Below are positions 15,066 through 22,360 of a DNA stretch of 45,152 bases, in pieces. Positions within the stretch are counted from its first letter, which is position 1, and each line of letters begins with the position of its first letter. The DNA is taken from the NCBI GenBank assembly GCA_002329325.1, contig DCTX01000094.1:714-45865 (forward strand), written 5' to 3'. Source of the DNA: Anaerolineales bacterium UBA1429. GTDB lineage: Bacteria; Chloroflexota; Anaerolineae; UBA1429. Below the pieces are notes generated by a model. It was not told the DNA's origin. It did not search any database and saw nothing but the letters and a program-made list of their open reading frames with translations. Position numbers and translations under genes: made by a program.

Positions 15066-16394
15066 ATGGCGCGAGCCTCGGGCCTATCTGAGCATGTGCG
15101 CGCACACGGCGCCGATGGCCCCCAGCCATCCATCACCCCGGCCCTCCGCAAACGCATGTTGACCAGCCTGATGGGGCAGGTATTCCTCTCCGTCCTGGGC
15201 GTAGGCATCGTGGGGCCGGTGCTGCCCCTCTATGCGCGCTCGTTCGGCGTCAGCGCCGCCCTGGCCGGCAGCCTGGTGACCATCTTTGGGCTGGCGCGCC
15301 TCATGTCCAACCTGCCGGCGGGCCGCCTGGCCGATCGCATCGGGCGCCGCCCCCTCCTCGTGGGCGGCATGGGCCTCATCTCGATCAACGCCCTCCTCAG
15401 CGGGCTGGCCCCGACTTTTGCTCCTCTGCTGGCATTCCGCTTCCTGCAGGGCGTCGGCTCGGCCATGCAGACCACCGGAGCGCTCATCGCCCTCTCGGAC
15501 ATCTCTACGCCGCAGGACCGCGGGCGCATCATGAGCCTCTACATGGGCAGCCTGCTCCTGGGCGCCAGCATGGGCCCCACGGTGGGCGGGTTGGTGGGGG
15601 AGCAATGGGGTTATCGAGCGCCCTTTTTCGCCTATGCAGCCCTGGCGCTGCTCGGGACGCTCTGGGCCTGGTTCATGGCGCCCGAGACGATGCACGCCGC
15701 CAACGGCGCCCGCGACGCCCGGCGAAGGGACAATGGCCTGCGCGCCACCGTGACGATGCTGGGCAGGCTGGTGCGCGATGGGCGCTTTGTGGCCGTCTGC
15801 TTTGTCTCCATGGTGATCTTTGTGGCGCGGGCCGGCGCGCGCTCCACCGTGTTGCCCCTGTTCGGAGATAGCGTGGGGCTGGGCCCCGGCCAGATCGGCG
15901 TGGTGTTGACCGTCATGGCCGCCATCAACCTGGTGATCGTGCGTCCGGCGGGGATCCTCACCGATCGCTTTGGCCGCAAGGCGGTGATCGTGCCCTCGGC
16001 GATGCTCTCCGCCGTGGCGCTGGCGCTCTTTCCCCTGAGCTATGACTATGCGACCTTTATCGCTGCCGCCGCCCTGTGGGGCCTGGGCACCGCCTTTGTG
16101 GGGCCGGCCCCGGCGGCCTATGTGGCCGATATCGCGCCAGAGGGCCAATCGGGCGTGACCATGGGGCTGTTCAAGACCTTTGGCGATGTGGGGGTCACCC
16201 TGGGGCCGCTGATCATGGGTGGGCTCAGCGATCAAATGGGCTATGCCGCTGCGTTTCGGGCGAATGCCGTCCTGTTCGTTCTGGCCGGCCTTCTCTTCGC
16301 CGTGCTGGCCCGTGAAACGGTCGGCCGGACCTCGCGGCGAGGTCCGGCCGAAGGTGCACAGGCTTCGCAGGGGACGCCTACGGCATCTTCTTGA
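15066..16394 (+). CDS. MFS transporter, drug-efflux-like
   Basis: This 12-helix major-facilitator protein has loop signatures GRLADRIGRRPLLV (about residues 88-101) and GILTDRFGRKAVIV in the second half. The segment GASMGPTVGGLVGE fits motif C of the antiporter subgroup, so drug/proton export is plausible. The ATG follows AAAGGAG at good distance. The last 25 residues or so after RETVGRTS are low-complexity and encoded partly by a perfect 14-bp inverted repeat (16321-16351). The stop overlaps the convergent third MFS gene by 17 bases. This tail may be dispensable or a recent extension. The upstream gene is another MFS member of only moderate similarity. Confidence 0.92.
   Translation: MARASGLSEHVRAHGADGPQPSITPALRKRMLTSLMGQVFLSVLGVGIVGPVLPLYARSFGVSAALAGSLVTIFGLARLMSNLPAGRLADRIGRRPLLVGGMGLISINALLSGLAPTFAPLLAFRFLQGVGSAMQTTGALIALSDISTPQDRGRIMSLYMGSLLLGASMGPTVGGLVGEQWGYRAPFFAYAALALLGTLWAWFMAPETMHAANGARDARRRDNGLRATVTMLGRLVRDGRFVAVCFVSMVIFVARAGARSTVLPLFGDSVGLGPGQIGVVLTVMAAINLVIVRPAGILTDRFGRKAVIVPSAMLSAVALALFPLSYDYATFIAAAALWGLGTAFVGPAPAAYVADIAPEGQSGVTMGLFKTFGDVGVTLGPLIMGGLSDQMGYAAAFRANAVLFVLAGLLFAVLARETVGRTSRRGPAEGAQASQGTPTASS
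16321..16351. terminator. Perfect 14-bp hairpin within a gene end
   Basis: TCGGCCGGACCTCG (16321-16334) and CGAGGTCCGGCCGA (16338-16351) pair without mismatch around a 3-nt loop. The hairpin is inside the 3' end of the plus-strand MFS gene and 27 bases beyond the stop of the convergent minus-strand MFS gene. It could end leftward transcription. No U-tract is seen. Confidence 0.5.
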
Positions 16395-17601
16395 TATCGG
16401 GCTTGAACACGCCCACCAGAGCAAAGGCGGCGGCCACGATGGCCCCCTGCACCGCCACCACCCAGGGGACGCCCACCTGGTCGGCGATGGCGCCGGAGGG
16501 AATGGTGCCCAGCGGGTGTAGCCCGAACTGCATCATCGAGATGCTCAGGACACGGCCGCGGTAGGCCGCATCGGTGTTGGAAAGCAGCAGCGTGCTGTTG
16601 AGCACCATGTAAAGGTTGTTCAGGCCGCCCACCAGGGCCAGAAACAGGAAGACAGCGGGCGCCCACGGCACGGTCACATACGCGATCAGGCCCAGGCCCA
16701 GGACGACGCTGACGCTTATCAGCAGCTTGCCCTTGCCCTTAAAATCCCCCATGCGGCAGGCGATCAATGAGGCCACCAGAGCCCCCACGCCGCCGGCGGA
16801 TTGCAGCAGCCCCAGCCCCCTGGCGTCGTAGCCCATGACATTCTCGGAAAAGGCGGGCATCAGGCTAACATAGGGCATCACGAAAAAGACCCGCACCAGA
16901 CCCAGGGTGAGGATGGCCAGCAGCGTCGCATGGCCGGCCAGATAGCGCCCGCCGCTAACCAGATCCGCCCAGATCGAGGCGCGCTCACCCTGGTGGGGTG
17001 GCGCCGAGGGTAGCTTGGCGATGGTAAAGAGCGACATCAGGTACATCCCCGCCATGAAAAAGTAGACCCCCTGCGCTCCTATCTCTTCGATAAGCAGCCC
17101 GGCCAATGACGCGGCAAAGACGCCCATCAGCCCCATCCCCAGGGCATCCACCGACATGGCGTTCATCAGCACCCTGGGCTCTACCAGATCCGAGATGATG
17201 GATTGCTGCGCCGGCATCAGGAACGCGATAAAGACGCCGTTCAGGAACGAGGCCAAGGCGATGTGCCAGACCTGGATGAGCCCGAATGAGATGAGCAGGC
17301 CCAGGAACAGCGTGTTCAGCATCATCCCCAGGCGGCTCCACAGCATCAGGGTGCGTTTGTCCAGCCGATCGGCGATGACACCGCCATAGGGCGAAAGGAG
17401 CAGGGTGGCGACGCTCCAGCCGGCGCTCACCCAGCCCAAGGCAAAGGCCGAGCCGGTGAGCTCGTAGACCAGCCACCCCTGAACGACGCCGCCCATCTGA
17501 AAGGTGGCCGAAGTCGCCAACCTGCCGAGCCAGAGCCAACGATAGTTACGGTTCGCCAGGGCCTCAAACGTAGTGCGTAAAGAGCCGAACGCAGCAGACA
17601 T
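16378..17601 (-). CDS. MFS transporter, EntS/MacAB-unrelated efflux type
   Basis: This transmembrane major-facilitator protein of about 407 aa resembles the enterobactin-exporter-like MFS_3 group. It begins with ANRNYRWLWLGRLATSATFQMGGVVQGWLVY, which is characteristic of that group, and carries GVIADRLDKRTLML as its loop 2-3 signature. A late segment (AYRGRVLSISMMQFGLHPLG) is also typical. I chose the ATG of MSAAFGSLRTTF (17601), with GAGG 7 bases upstream. A 22-residue upstream extension looks unlike a signal or helix. It is convergent with the previous MFS gene, sharing 17 bases at the stops. A possible promoter (TTGAGC, 17 bp, TATTGT) lies at 17658-17686. Confidence 0.9.
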   Translation of the reverse strand: MSAAFGSLRTTFEALANRNYRWLWLGRLATSATFQMGGVVQGWLVYELTGSAFALGWVSAGWSVATLLLSPYGGVIADRLDKRTLMLWSRLGMMLNTLFLGLLISFGLIQVWHIALASFLNGVFIAFLMPAQQSIISDLVEPRVLMNAMSVDALGMGLMGVFAASLAGLLIEEIGAQGVYFFMAGMYLMSLFTIAKLPSAPPHQGERASIWADLVSGGRYLAGHATLLAILTLGLVRVFFVMPYVSLMPAFSENVMGYDARGLGLLQSAGGVGALVASLIACRMGDFKGKGKLLISVSVVLGLGLIAYVTVPWAPAVFLFLALVGGLNNLYMVLNSTLLLSNTDAAYRGRVLSISMMQFGLHPLGTIPSGAIADQVGVPWVVAVQGAIVAAAFALVGVFKPDIKKMP

Positions 17602-17657
17602 GCAGTATCCTCGAGTTCTAGGTGGAGATTGCTCAGCCGGACGGACGGGTATTACGC

Positions 17658-17686
17658 ACAATAGCATGCCTGGGAGAAAAGCTCAA
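17658..17686 (-). promoter_or_regulatory. Possible promoter of the third MFS gene
   Basis: Minus-strand TTGAGC (17681-17686), 17-bp spacer, TATTGT (17658-17663). Both hexamers match consensus at 4 of 6. An inverted repeat sits directly upstream. Confidence 0.35.
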
Positions 17687-17693
17687 GCCGCGC

Positions 17694-17718
17694 CAATCCT
17701 TTGGTGTATAAAGGATTG
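17694..17718. repeat. Inverted repeat upstream of an MFS gene
   Basis: CAATCCTTT (17694-17702) and AAAGGATTG (17710-17718) form perfect 9-bp arms with a 7-bp centre. The position just upstream of the possible -35 fits a regulator site. It could also be a small hairpin behind the ADP-ribosylglycohydrolase operon. Confidence 0.5.
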
Positions 17719-17817
17719 TGCGCAGCAGGGCAGCCACCGCGCCGAGGCCGGGCGCCCGGGCGAGTGGAAGCAGCCTCTATTCGCCTCTCTTCGCGCGCGC
17801 CCGGTTCCTACGCTTGC

Positions 17818-18759
17818 TCACCCCGCCTCCATCGCCAGCGCGTACAGCGCGTCGGCCAGCCTCTCGATCTCTTCACGGCGGGCCAGCTTGGCGCGCCAGG
17901 CCGCCGGGATCCCCGTGGCGCCATAGAAGGCGCCCGCAAGCTGGCCATAGACGGCGCCGGTGGTGTCGGCATCCTCGCCCAGGTTCACCGCCAGCAGCGC
18001 CCCCTGCCTCAGGTCGTCGCTGTGGAAAAAGGCCCACAGGGCCGCCTCCAGGCACCTGACCACATAGCCATCGCCGCGTATCTCGGGCGGCGCCTTGCGC
18101 TTGAAGGAGCCCAGGGCGATCTCCTCGATCTCGGGGGCCAGGGGCTCCTCTTGCCACAGCCCCGGAATGGGCGCATAGCCGGATGAGAGCAAGGCCTCCT
18201 TGGCTTCGCCATGCAGGGCGCCCCAGATCAGCCCGCTCAGGTAGCGGCAGGCATCCACAGCGGTGGCGGCCCCGTGGGTGGTGCGCGAGGAATCCGCCGC
18301 CCGGGCGATGGCAAGCCGGGCGTCGCCGGCGTAGGCCAGGGGCACGGGGGCCAGCCGCATCAGCGATCCGTTGCCGGCGCTGTAGGGATCCGTCGAGCCC
18401 GCGTAGGGCTCGCCCGTCCGCTGGTAGCGGCGCAGCGCCGCGAGCACCGTATTGCCGATGTCAAAGCAGTAGCCATTGCTGGCCATATAGCCCTCGCGCT
18501 CCCAGCGCAAGTAGCGCTCCATCTGGTCGCTGGGATCAAAACCCCGCCGCTCGACCAGGCTGGCTGCCAGGCAGAGGGCCATGCTGGTATCGTCGGTCCA
18601 CTCGCCCGGCCGCAGCCGGAACGGGCCGCCGCCGGTCATGTCGGTCAGGCGGTGCGGGCCGGGCCCGGTGAACTCCAGGGCGGTCCCCAGGGCATCGCCC
18701 GCCGCCAACCCCAGCAGGGCGCCCCGGAAGCGATCGCGCAACGGCTCCTCTGCGAGCAT
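17818..18759 (-). CDS. ADP-ribosylglycohydrolase (DraG/ARH fold)
   Basis: Proteins of this fold remove ADP-ribose from proteins or split other N-glycosidic bonds, using two metal ions. The metal-binding motifs are intact: GLAAGDALG (about 17-25), WTDDTSM (about 54-60), and NLGEDADTTGAVYGQLAGAFYG near residue 263. The NGSLMR and SRTTH segments of the family are also present. The 313-aa length is normal. It begins 9 bases after the phosphatase-like gene stop, with GGGGGAGAGG in front of its ATG, so the two form an operon. Nitrogenase-linked DraG function is unlikely because no nif genes are present. Confidence 0.88.
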   Translation of the reverse strand: MLAEEPLRDRFRGALLGLAAGDALGTALEFTGPGPHRLTDMTGGGPFRLRPGEWTDDTSMALCLAASLVERRGFDPSDQMERYLRWEREGYMASNGYCFDIGNTVLAALRRYQRTGEPYAGSTDPYSAGNGSLMRLAPVPLAYAGDARLAIARAADSSRTTHGAATAVDACRYLSGLIWGALHGEAKEALLSSGYAPIPGLWQEEPLAPEIEEIALGSFKRKAPPEIRGDGYVVRCLEAALWAFFHSDDLRQGALLAVNLGEDADTTGAVYGQLAGAFYGATGIPAAWRAKLARREEIERLADALYALAMEAG

Positions 18760-18768
18760 CCTCTCCCC

Positions 18769-19308
18769 CTACTCGTACTCCTGCCAGGCCAGCACCAGGG
18801 CGCGCTGCTCGTCGGTCTCGGGGGAATGGGCCTGCTGGCTGGCCGTGCCCTGGAGCGCCTCGGCGATGCGGCCCAGGGCCTCTTCGCCCGTCAGGCCGTG
18901 GCGCACAAGCCAGGCGCCCACGACGGTGCCGGTGCGCCCCCTGCCCCCCAGGCAGTGCACATAGACGTTGCGACCCTGGGCCAAGGCCGCATCAATGTGC
19001 TCCAGGATCGCGCGCAGTTGCAGGGGGTTCGGCACCTCATAATCGCGGATGGGGGCAGCATGACGCTCGACCTCGAGGCCCAGAGCGGCCGCCTCCTCCT
19101 GCAGGAGCGCGGCATACGGCTCCTGCACGTTGCCGGGATGGGTGAGATCCACCAGGTGATTGATGCCGGCATCCAGCAGGGCGCGCAACTTGAGGCGCGC
19201 CTGGGCGGCGTTGGGGTCGCCCGGGTATTCGCCCGCCAGCAGGCGGCCCGGCCGCACCCAGTAGCACAGGGGAAGCAGCCCCACAGGGGCAGGGGCAGGC
19301 TCGACCAT
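18769..19308 (-). CDS. Dual-specificity/tyrosine phosphatase-like protein
   Basis: This protein has the cysteine-based phosphatase signature HCLGGRGRTGTVVG (the CX5R loop, with the catalytic Cys and Arg). Upstream, HLVDLTHPGN fits the strand before the general-acid loop, and PIRDYEVPN may provide the general-acid Asp. It would dephosphorylate tyrosine, serine/threonine or a phospho-metabolite. I chose the ATG at 19308, with GGAGG about 11 bases away, giving 179 aa. An extension to 19347 has no ribosome site. The ADP-ribosylglycohydrolase follows 9 bases downstream, so the pair probably works on related substrates. Confidence 0.82.
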   Translation of the reverse strand: MVEPAPAPVGLLPLCYWVRPGRLLAGEYPGDPNAAQARLKLRALLDAGINHLVDLTHPGNVQEPYAALLQEEAAALGLEVERHAAPIRDYEVPNPLQLRAILEHIDAALAQGRNVYVHCLGGRGRTGTVVGAWLVRHGLTGEEALGRIAEALQGTASQQAHSPETDEQRALVLAWQEYE

Positions 19309-19430
19309 GGCGCACACACCTCCCTCGGGATCAGGTAATGGCCACATCCCGCGCAGATGACGCCAGGAGCGCGCCGGGGCAGACCGCCTCTGCGCCTTGG
19401 CGTCTCTGCGCGGGCATCAGGGCTGCGCCG

Positions 19431-20585
19431 CTACAGCGCCCCGCGGTAGATCGCCACAATGTCCTCGCGCGCCACGGGGCGCGGGTTCAGGCGCACGTTG
19501 CCGCTCTTGAGGGCGTCGTCGGTCATCTTGTCGATGGCATCCTCGGTGACGCCGCAGGCCGCCAGCCCCTCGGGGATGCCCAGCTCCACGTTCAGCGCCC
19601 GCACCCGCTCCACGGCCGCCTCAGCAGCCTGGGCCTCGGCCATGCCGCTGGTATCCACGCCCAGGGCCCGGGCGATCTCGGCGAACTCGGCCTCGGCGTA
19701 GGGCACGTTGAAGGCCATCACGTGGGGCAGCAGCACGGCGTTGGCGACGCCGTGGGGCGTGCCGCACCAGCCGCTGACGGGATGCGACATGGCGTGCACG
19801 ATGGTCAGGCGCGACTGGTTAAAGGCGATGCCGCCCTCCAGGCAGGCCATCATCATGCGCTCGCGGGCCTCGCGGTTGTCGCCCTGGGCAACCGCCACAG
19901 GCAGCCAGCGCCCGATCAGGCGGATGGCATCCAGGGCCAGGGACTGGGTGAAATCATAGGCGCCCTTGCTGGTGTACGACTCGGCGGCGTGGGTGAGGGC
20001 GTCCAGCCCCGTGGCCGCCGTGATGGCCGGCGGCAGGGTGAGGGTCATCTCGGGATCCACCAACGCCCGGGTGGCGGCGCAGTTGGGGCTGGAGAGCCCA
20101 AACTTGAGGTGGCTGCCCGGATCGGTAAAGACGATGTTGTTGGTCACCTCGCTGGAGGTGCCCGCCGTGGTGGGGATGCAGATGCTGGGCAGCGGCGCCT
20201 TGGGGATGGGCTGCCCGATGTAATCCTGCAAGCGCCCGCCGTTGGTGGCCAGGAAGGCGACCCCCTTGCCCGCATCCATGGGGCTGCCGCCGCCGACGGC
20301 CACGACGCCCTGGGCGTCCATGGCGCGCAGCCGGGCCAGGCAATCCTCCACCATGACGGTCTCCGGGTTGGGGCCGACCCCATCATAGATCTCGACGGAG
20401 ACGCCGGCCGCCTGCAGGGCCTGCACGATGCCATCCACCAGGCCTGCGCCGCGCACGCCCTTGTCCGTCACCAACAGCACCCGCTCCAGCCCCAGGCTGC
20501 GCGCCTCCTCCCCTACCAGGCCCGCCGCGCCAAAGCCATAGGTCACAAAAGAGGGCTGCCGAAACAAATACCTCTGGGTCAACAT
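19431..20585 (-). CDS. Iron-containing alcohol dehydrogenase
   Basis: This is a group III NAD(P)-dependent dehydrogenase that interconverts alcohols and aldehydes or ketones in the cytoplasm. The nucleotide-binding GGGSPMDAGKGVAFL segment and the family core IPTTAGTSSEVTNNIVF are clear. Metal ligands lie in HAMSHPVSG and PHGVANAVLLPH, with further ligands around LTHAAESYTS. The length (384 aa) is standard. The ATG at 20585 follows GGAGGCGG. It is a single-gene unit with no partner to show the substrate, and 1,3-propanediol, lactaldehyde or butanol-type activities are all possible. Confidence 0.92.
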   Translation of the reverse strand: MLTQRYLFRQPSFVTYGFGAAGLVGEEARSLGLERVLLVTDKGVRGAGLVDGIVQALQAAGVSVEIYDGVGPNPETVMVEDCLARLRAMDAQGVVAVGGGSPMDAGKGVAFLATNGGRLQDYIGQPIPKAPLPSICIPTTAGTSSEVTNNIVFTDPGSHLKFGLSSPNCAATRALVDPEMTLTLPPAITAATGLDALTHAAESYTSKGAYDFTQSLALDAIRLIGRWLPVAVAQGDNREARERMMMACLEGGIAFNQSRLTIVHAMSHPVSGWCGTPHGVANAVLLPHVMAFNVPYAEAEFAEIARALGVDTSGMAEAQAAEAAVERVRALNVELGIPEGLAACGVTEDAIDKMTDDALKSGNVRLNPRPVAREDIVAIYRGAL

Positions 20586-20894
20586 CTTGCCGCCTCCATA
20601 TGCTGATGGGAATCCGACCAGATCATAGCGCGAACGGGCGCGAGCCGCCAGTGGGCGAGAGGGCGCCACATTGCCATGCAAAACCTGGATATGCCCAGAT
20701 CACCGACCGGGTGCGCGTCCCGCTCTGGGCGAACAGGGCGCACACATGTGCGGTTCTCCCCTATGAGAAGCTGGTGGCACAACACGGGAGGGCAAGGGCA
20801 CAGCTCGTCCTTCCCCCCCTCGCCCTCGATTTTCCGTCGTACTTGGGCCATGGGGCCGACGGCGAAGCCACCCTGTTCCGAGAGCCCGTACCTA

Positions 20895-20923
20895 TTGACT
20901 AGTGCCTCGGTTTCTGCTATGGT
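20895..20923 (+). promoter_or_regulatory. Promoter of the RIO-kinase leader
   Basis: TTGACT (20895-20900), 17-bp spacer, TATGGT (20918-20923). The transcript would start near 20930 and run through the short reading frame and terminator toward the RIO-type kinase gene. Confidence 0.55.
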
Positions 20924-20970
20924 GGTTCTGTTGTCGCATTCCGTGCAGCGGAGGAAAGGAGGCGCGTCAG

Positions 20971-21039
20971 ATGCTGTCAGTTCACTACATCCCCACCCGC
21001 GAACATCATCTCTGGATGCGCCTGCCTGCCGCCCTGTAA
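20971..21039 (+). CDS. Short leader reading frame, 22 codons
   Basis: A 22-codon reading frame (MLSVHYIPTREHHLWMRL...) starts 8 bases after GGAGG, inside AAAGGAGG. It stops 19 bases before the rho-independent terminator at 21058-21085. The codons include Tyr, two adjacent His and one Trp in the second half. This arrangement fits a leader peptide that controls the terminator, or a stand-alone small protein with its own promoter and terminator. It is not long enough to judge by coding statistics. Confidence 0.45.
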   Translation: MLSVHYIPTREHHLWMRLPAAL

Positions 21040-21057
21040 ACGCAGCGATTGCGTGTG

Positions 21058-21085
21058 GCCGTGGGTGCATCGCCCACGGCTTTTT
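21058..21085 (+). terminator. Rho-independent terminator before the RIO gene
   Basis: Perfect 8-bp stem GCCGTGGG (21058-21065) with CCCACGGC (21073-21080), 7-nt loop, then TTTTTGCTTT. It is the best intrinsic terminator of the window. A short CGCA/TGCG stem precedes it. Confidence 0.75.
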
Positions 21086-21135
21086 GCTTTGGTTGGGATG
21101 GGCTGCGCGCCCCGTGTGGCGGCGCGCCATCCTCC

Positions 21136-21163
21136 GGCCGTGGGCTAACAGCCTGCGGCCTTT
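21136..21163 (+). terminator. Second GGCCGTGGG hairpin, weak terminator
   Basis: GGCCGTGGGC (21136-21145) pairs imperfectly with GCCTGCGGCC (21151-21160), followed by TTT. Its 5' arm repeats the GGCCGTGGG of the preceding terminator (21057-21065). Alternative pairings between the two hairpins are therefore possible. Confidence 0.4.
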
Positions 21164-21227
21164 GCTGTTCCCGTCGGGTGGCCGCCGGCGCCGGAAACTC
21201 CCATTCTCACCAAGCAAAGGAAAGACA

Positions 21228-22247
21228 GTGACCCGCTTTCTGCAAGACCTGGATCCCGACGAGCTAGAAGAGCTGGATTATGGCCCCTGGCGCAGCAACC
21301 GCGAACGACGTGAGGGCAGGCAGCGCTCCGCGCCAAGCGCGCCCCCGGATCCCGACACGATCTCCCAACTGGCCGAGCCCCTGGATCTGGAGGCAGGCTT
21401 TGAGACCACCTATCACCCCTCGCTCTATGAGCGGGGCTGGCTGCTGGCCTCGCTGCGCCCCTTTTACGAGGATTCTCTCATCACCGACGTCTTGCGGCTG
21501 GCCCAGGGCGGCAAGGAGGCCAGCGTCTACTGCTGCCAGGCCCACCCCGCCACAGGGCACGAACTGCTGGCGGCCAAGGTATACCGTCCGCGCCAGTTTC
21601 GCAGCCTGCGCAACGACAAGCTCTATCGCGAGGGGCGCCAGATCCTGACCGAGGGAGGCCGCCCCGTCCGCGCCCGTGACCAGCGCATCATCCGCGCCAT
21701 CGGCAAGAAGACCGATTTCGGCGTCCAGGTGGAGCACACCTCGTGGCTGATGCACGAGTATGTCGCCCTGCGCGACCTGCACGCCGCCGGCGCCGATGTG
21801 CCCGCGCCCCTGGCGGCCCACGATAACGCCCTGATCATGGACTACTGGGGGGATGCCAGCCGCTCCGCGCCCACGCTCCACGGCGTGCGCCTGACCCAAG
21901 AGGAGGCCCCCGGCCTGTTCCGGCGCATCCTGCGCAACGTCGAGCTGATGCTGGCCCACCAGCGGGTGCATGGCGACCTCTCGGCCTACAACATCCTCTA
22001 CTGGGAGGGCGCCATCACCCTGATCGACTTTCCCCAGGTAGTCAACAGCTTTGCCAATCCCTACGCCCGCGAGCTGCTCTATCGTGACGTGACTCGGGTG
22101 TGCGAGTATTTCGCCCGCTACGGCCTCTTCCCCGATCCCGATGAGATCGCGGGCAGGCTGTGGCAGCGCTACGGCAAAGCGGCGATCTCGCCGGAGGAGC
22201 AGTTGGGCGACCGCTACCTGGGGCCCATGGGCGAGGAGGAGAGCTAG
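21228..22247 (+). CDS. RIO-type serine/threonine kinase
   Basis: RIO kinases are atypical protein kinases/ATPases. In archaea and eukaryotes they act in ribosome small-subunit maturation, and bacterial members are little studied. The nucleotide loop is GGKEASVYCCQ, the ATP-contacting lysine is in LAAKVYRP, the catalytic loop is VHGDLSAYNIL, and the metal-binding Asp is in TLIDFPQVV. These match RIO1-type motifs. I chose the GTG at 21228 after AAGGAAAG, giving 339 aa, because the frame upstream is antisense-like and crosses the terminator hairpins. The N-terminal 50 residues are acidic and probably flexible. The gene stands behind a leader with a terminator, so transcription may be attenuated. 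An APH-type kinase follows 113 bases downstream. Confidence 0.88.
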   Translation: MTRFLQDLDPDELEELDYGPWRSNRERREGRQRSAPSAPPDPDTISQLAEPLDLEAGFETTYHPSLYERGWLLASLRPFYEDSLITDVLRLAQGGKEASVYCCQAHPATGHELLAAKVYRPRQFRSLRNDKLYREGRQILTEGGRPVRARDQRIIRAIGKKTDFGVQVEHTSWLMHEYVALRDLHAAGADVPAPLAAHDNALIMDYWGDASRSAPTLHGVRLTQEEAPGLFRRILRNVELMLAHQRVHGDLSAYNILYWEGAITLIDFPQVVNSFANPYARELLYRDVTRVCEYFARYGLFPDPDEIAGRLWQRYGKAAISPEEQLGDRYLGPMGEEES

Positions 22248-22360
22248 CGAGCAGACTGCCGTGCGCGGGCAGGCGCTGGTCGGATGGCGGATGGCCCCAG
22301 AGGCCGGTACAATGGGGGCAAGCCGGGGCCGCGCCCGGATACGTGCCTTGGGGGAGCATC

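Larger units (their letters stand above)
20586..21227. other. Intergenic region with RIO-kinase leader
   Basis: No full gene is supported in these 642 bases. The left 300 bases hold nothing I can assign. The right part has a promoter (20895-20923), a 22-codon reading frame with a strong ribosome site (20971-21039), a rho-independent terminator (21058-21085), and a second similar hairpin (21136-21160). Confidence 0.6.

Noticed and set aside
20600..20902. A 100-codon plus-strand frame upstream of the RIO leader.
   Set aside because: It starts inside the 5' region of the alcohol dehydrogenase, has no ribosome site, and ends exactly at the -35 of the leader promoter. There is no domain similarity I can see.
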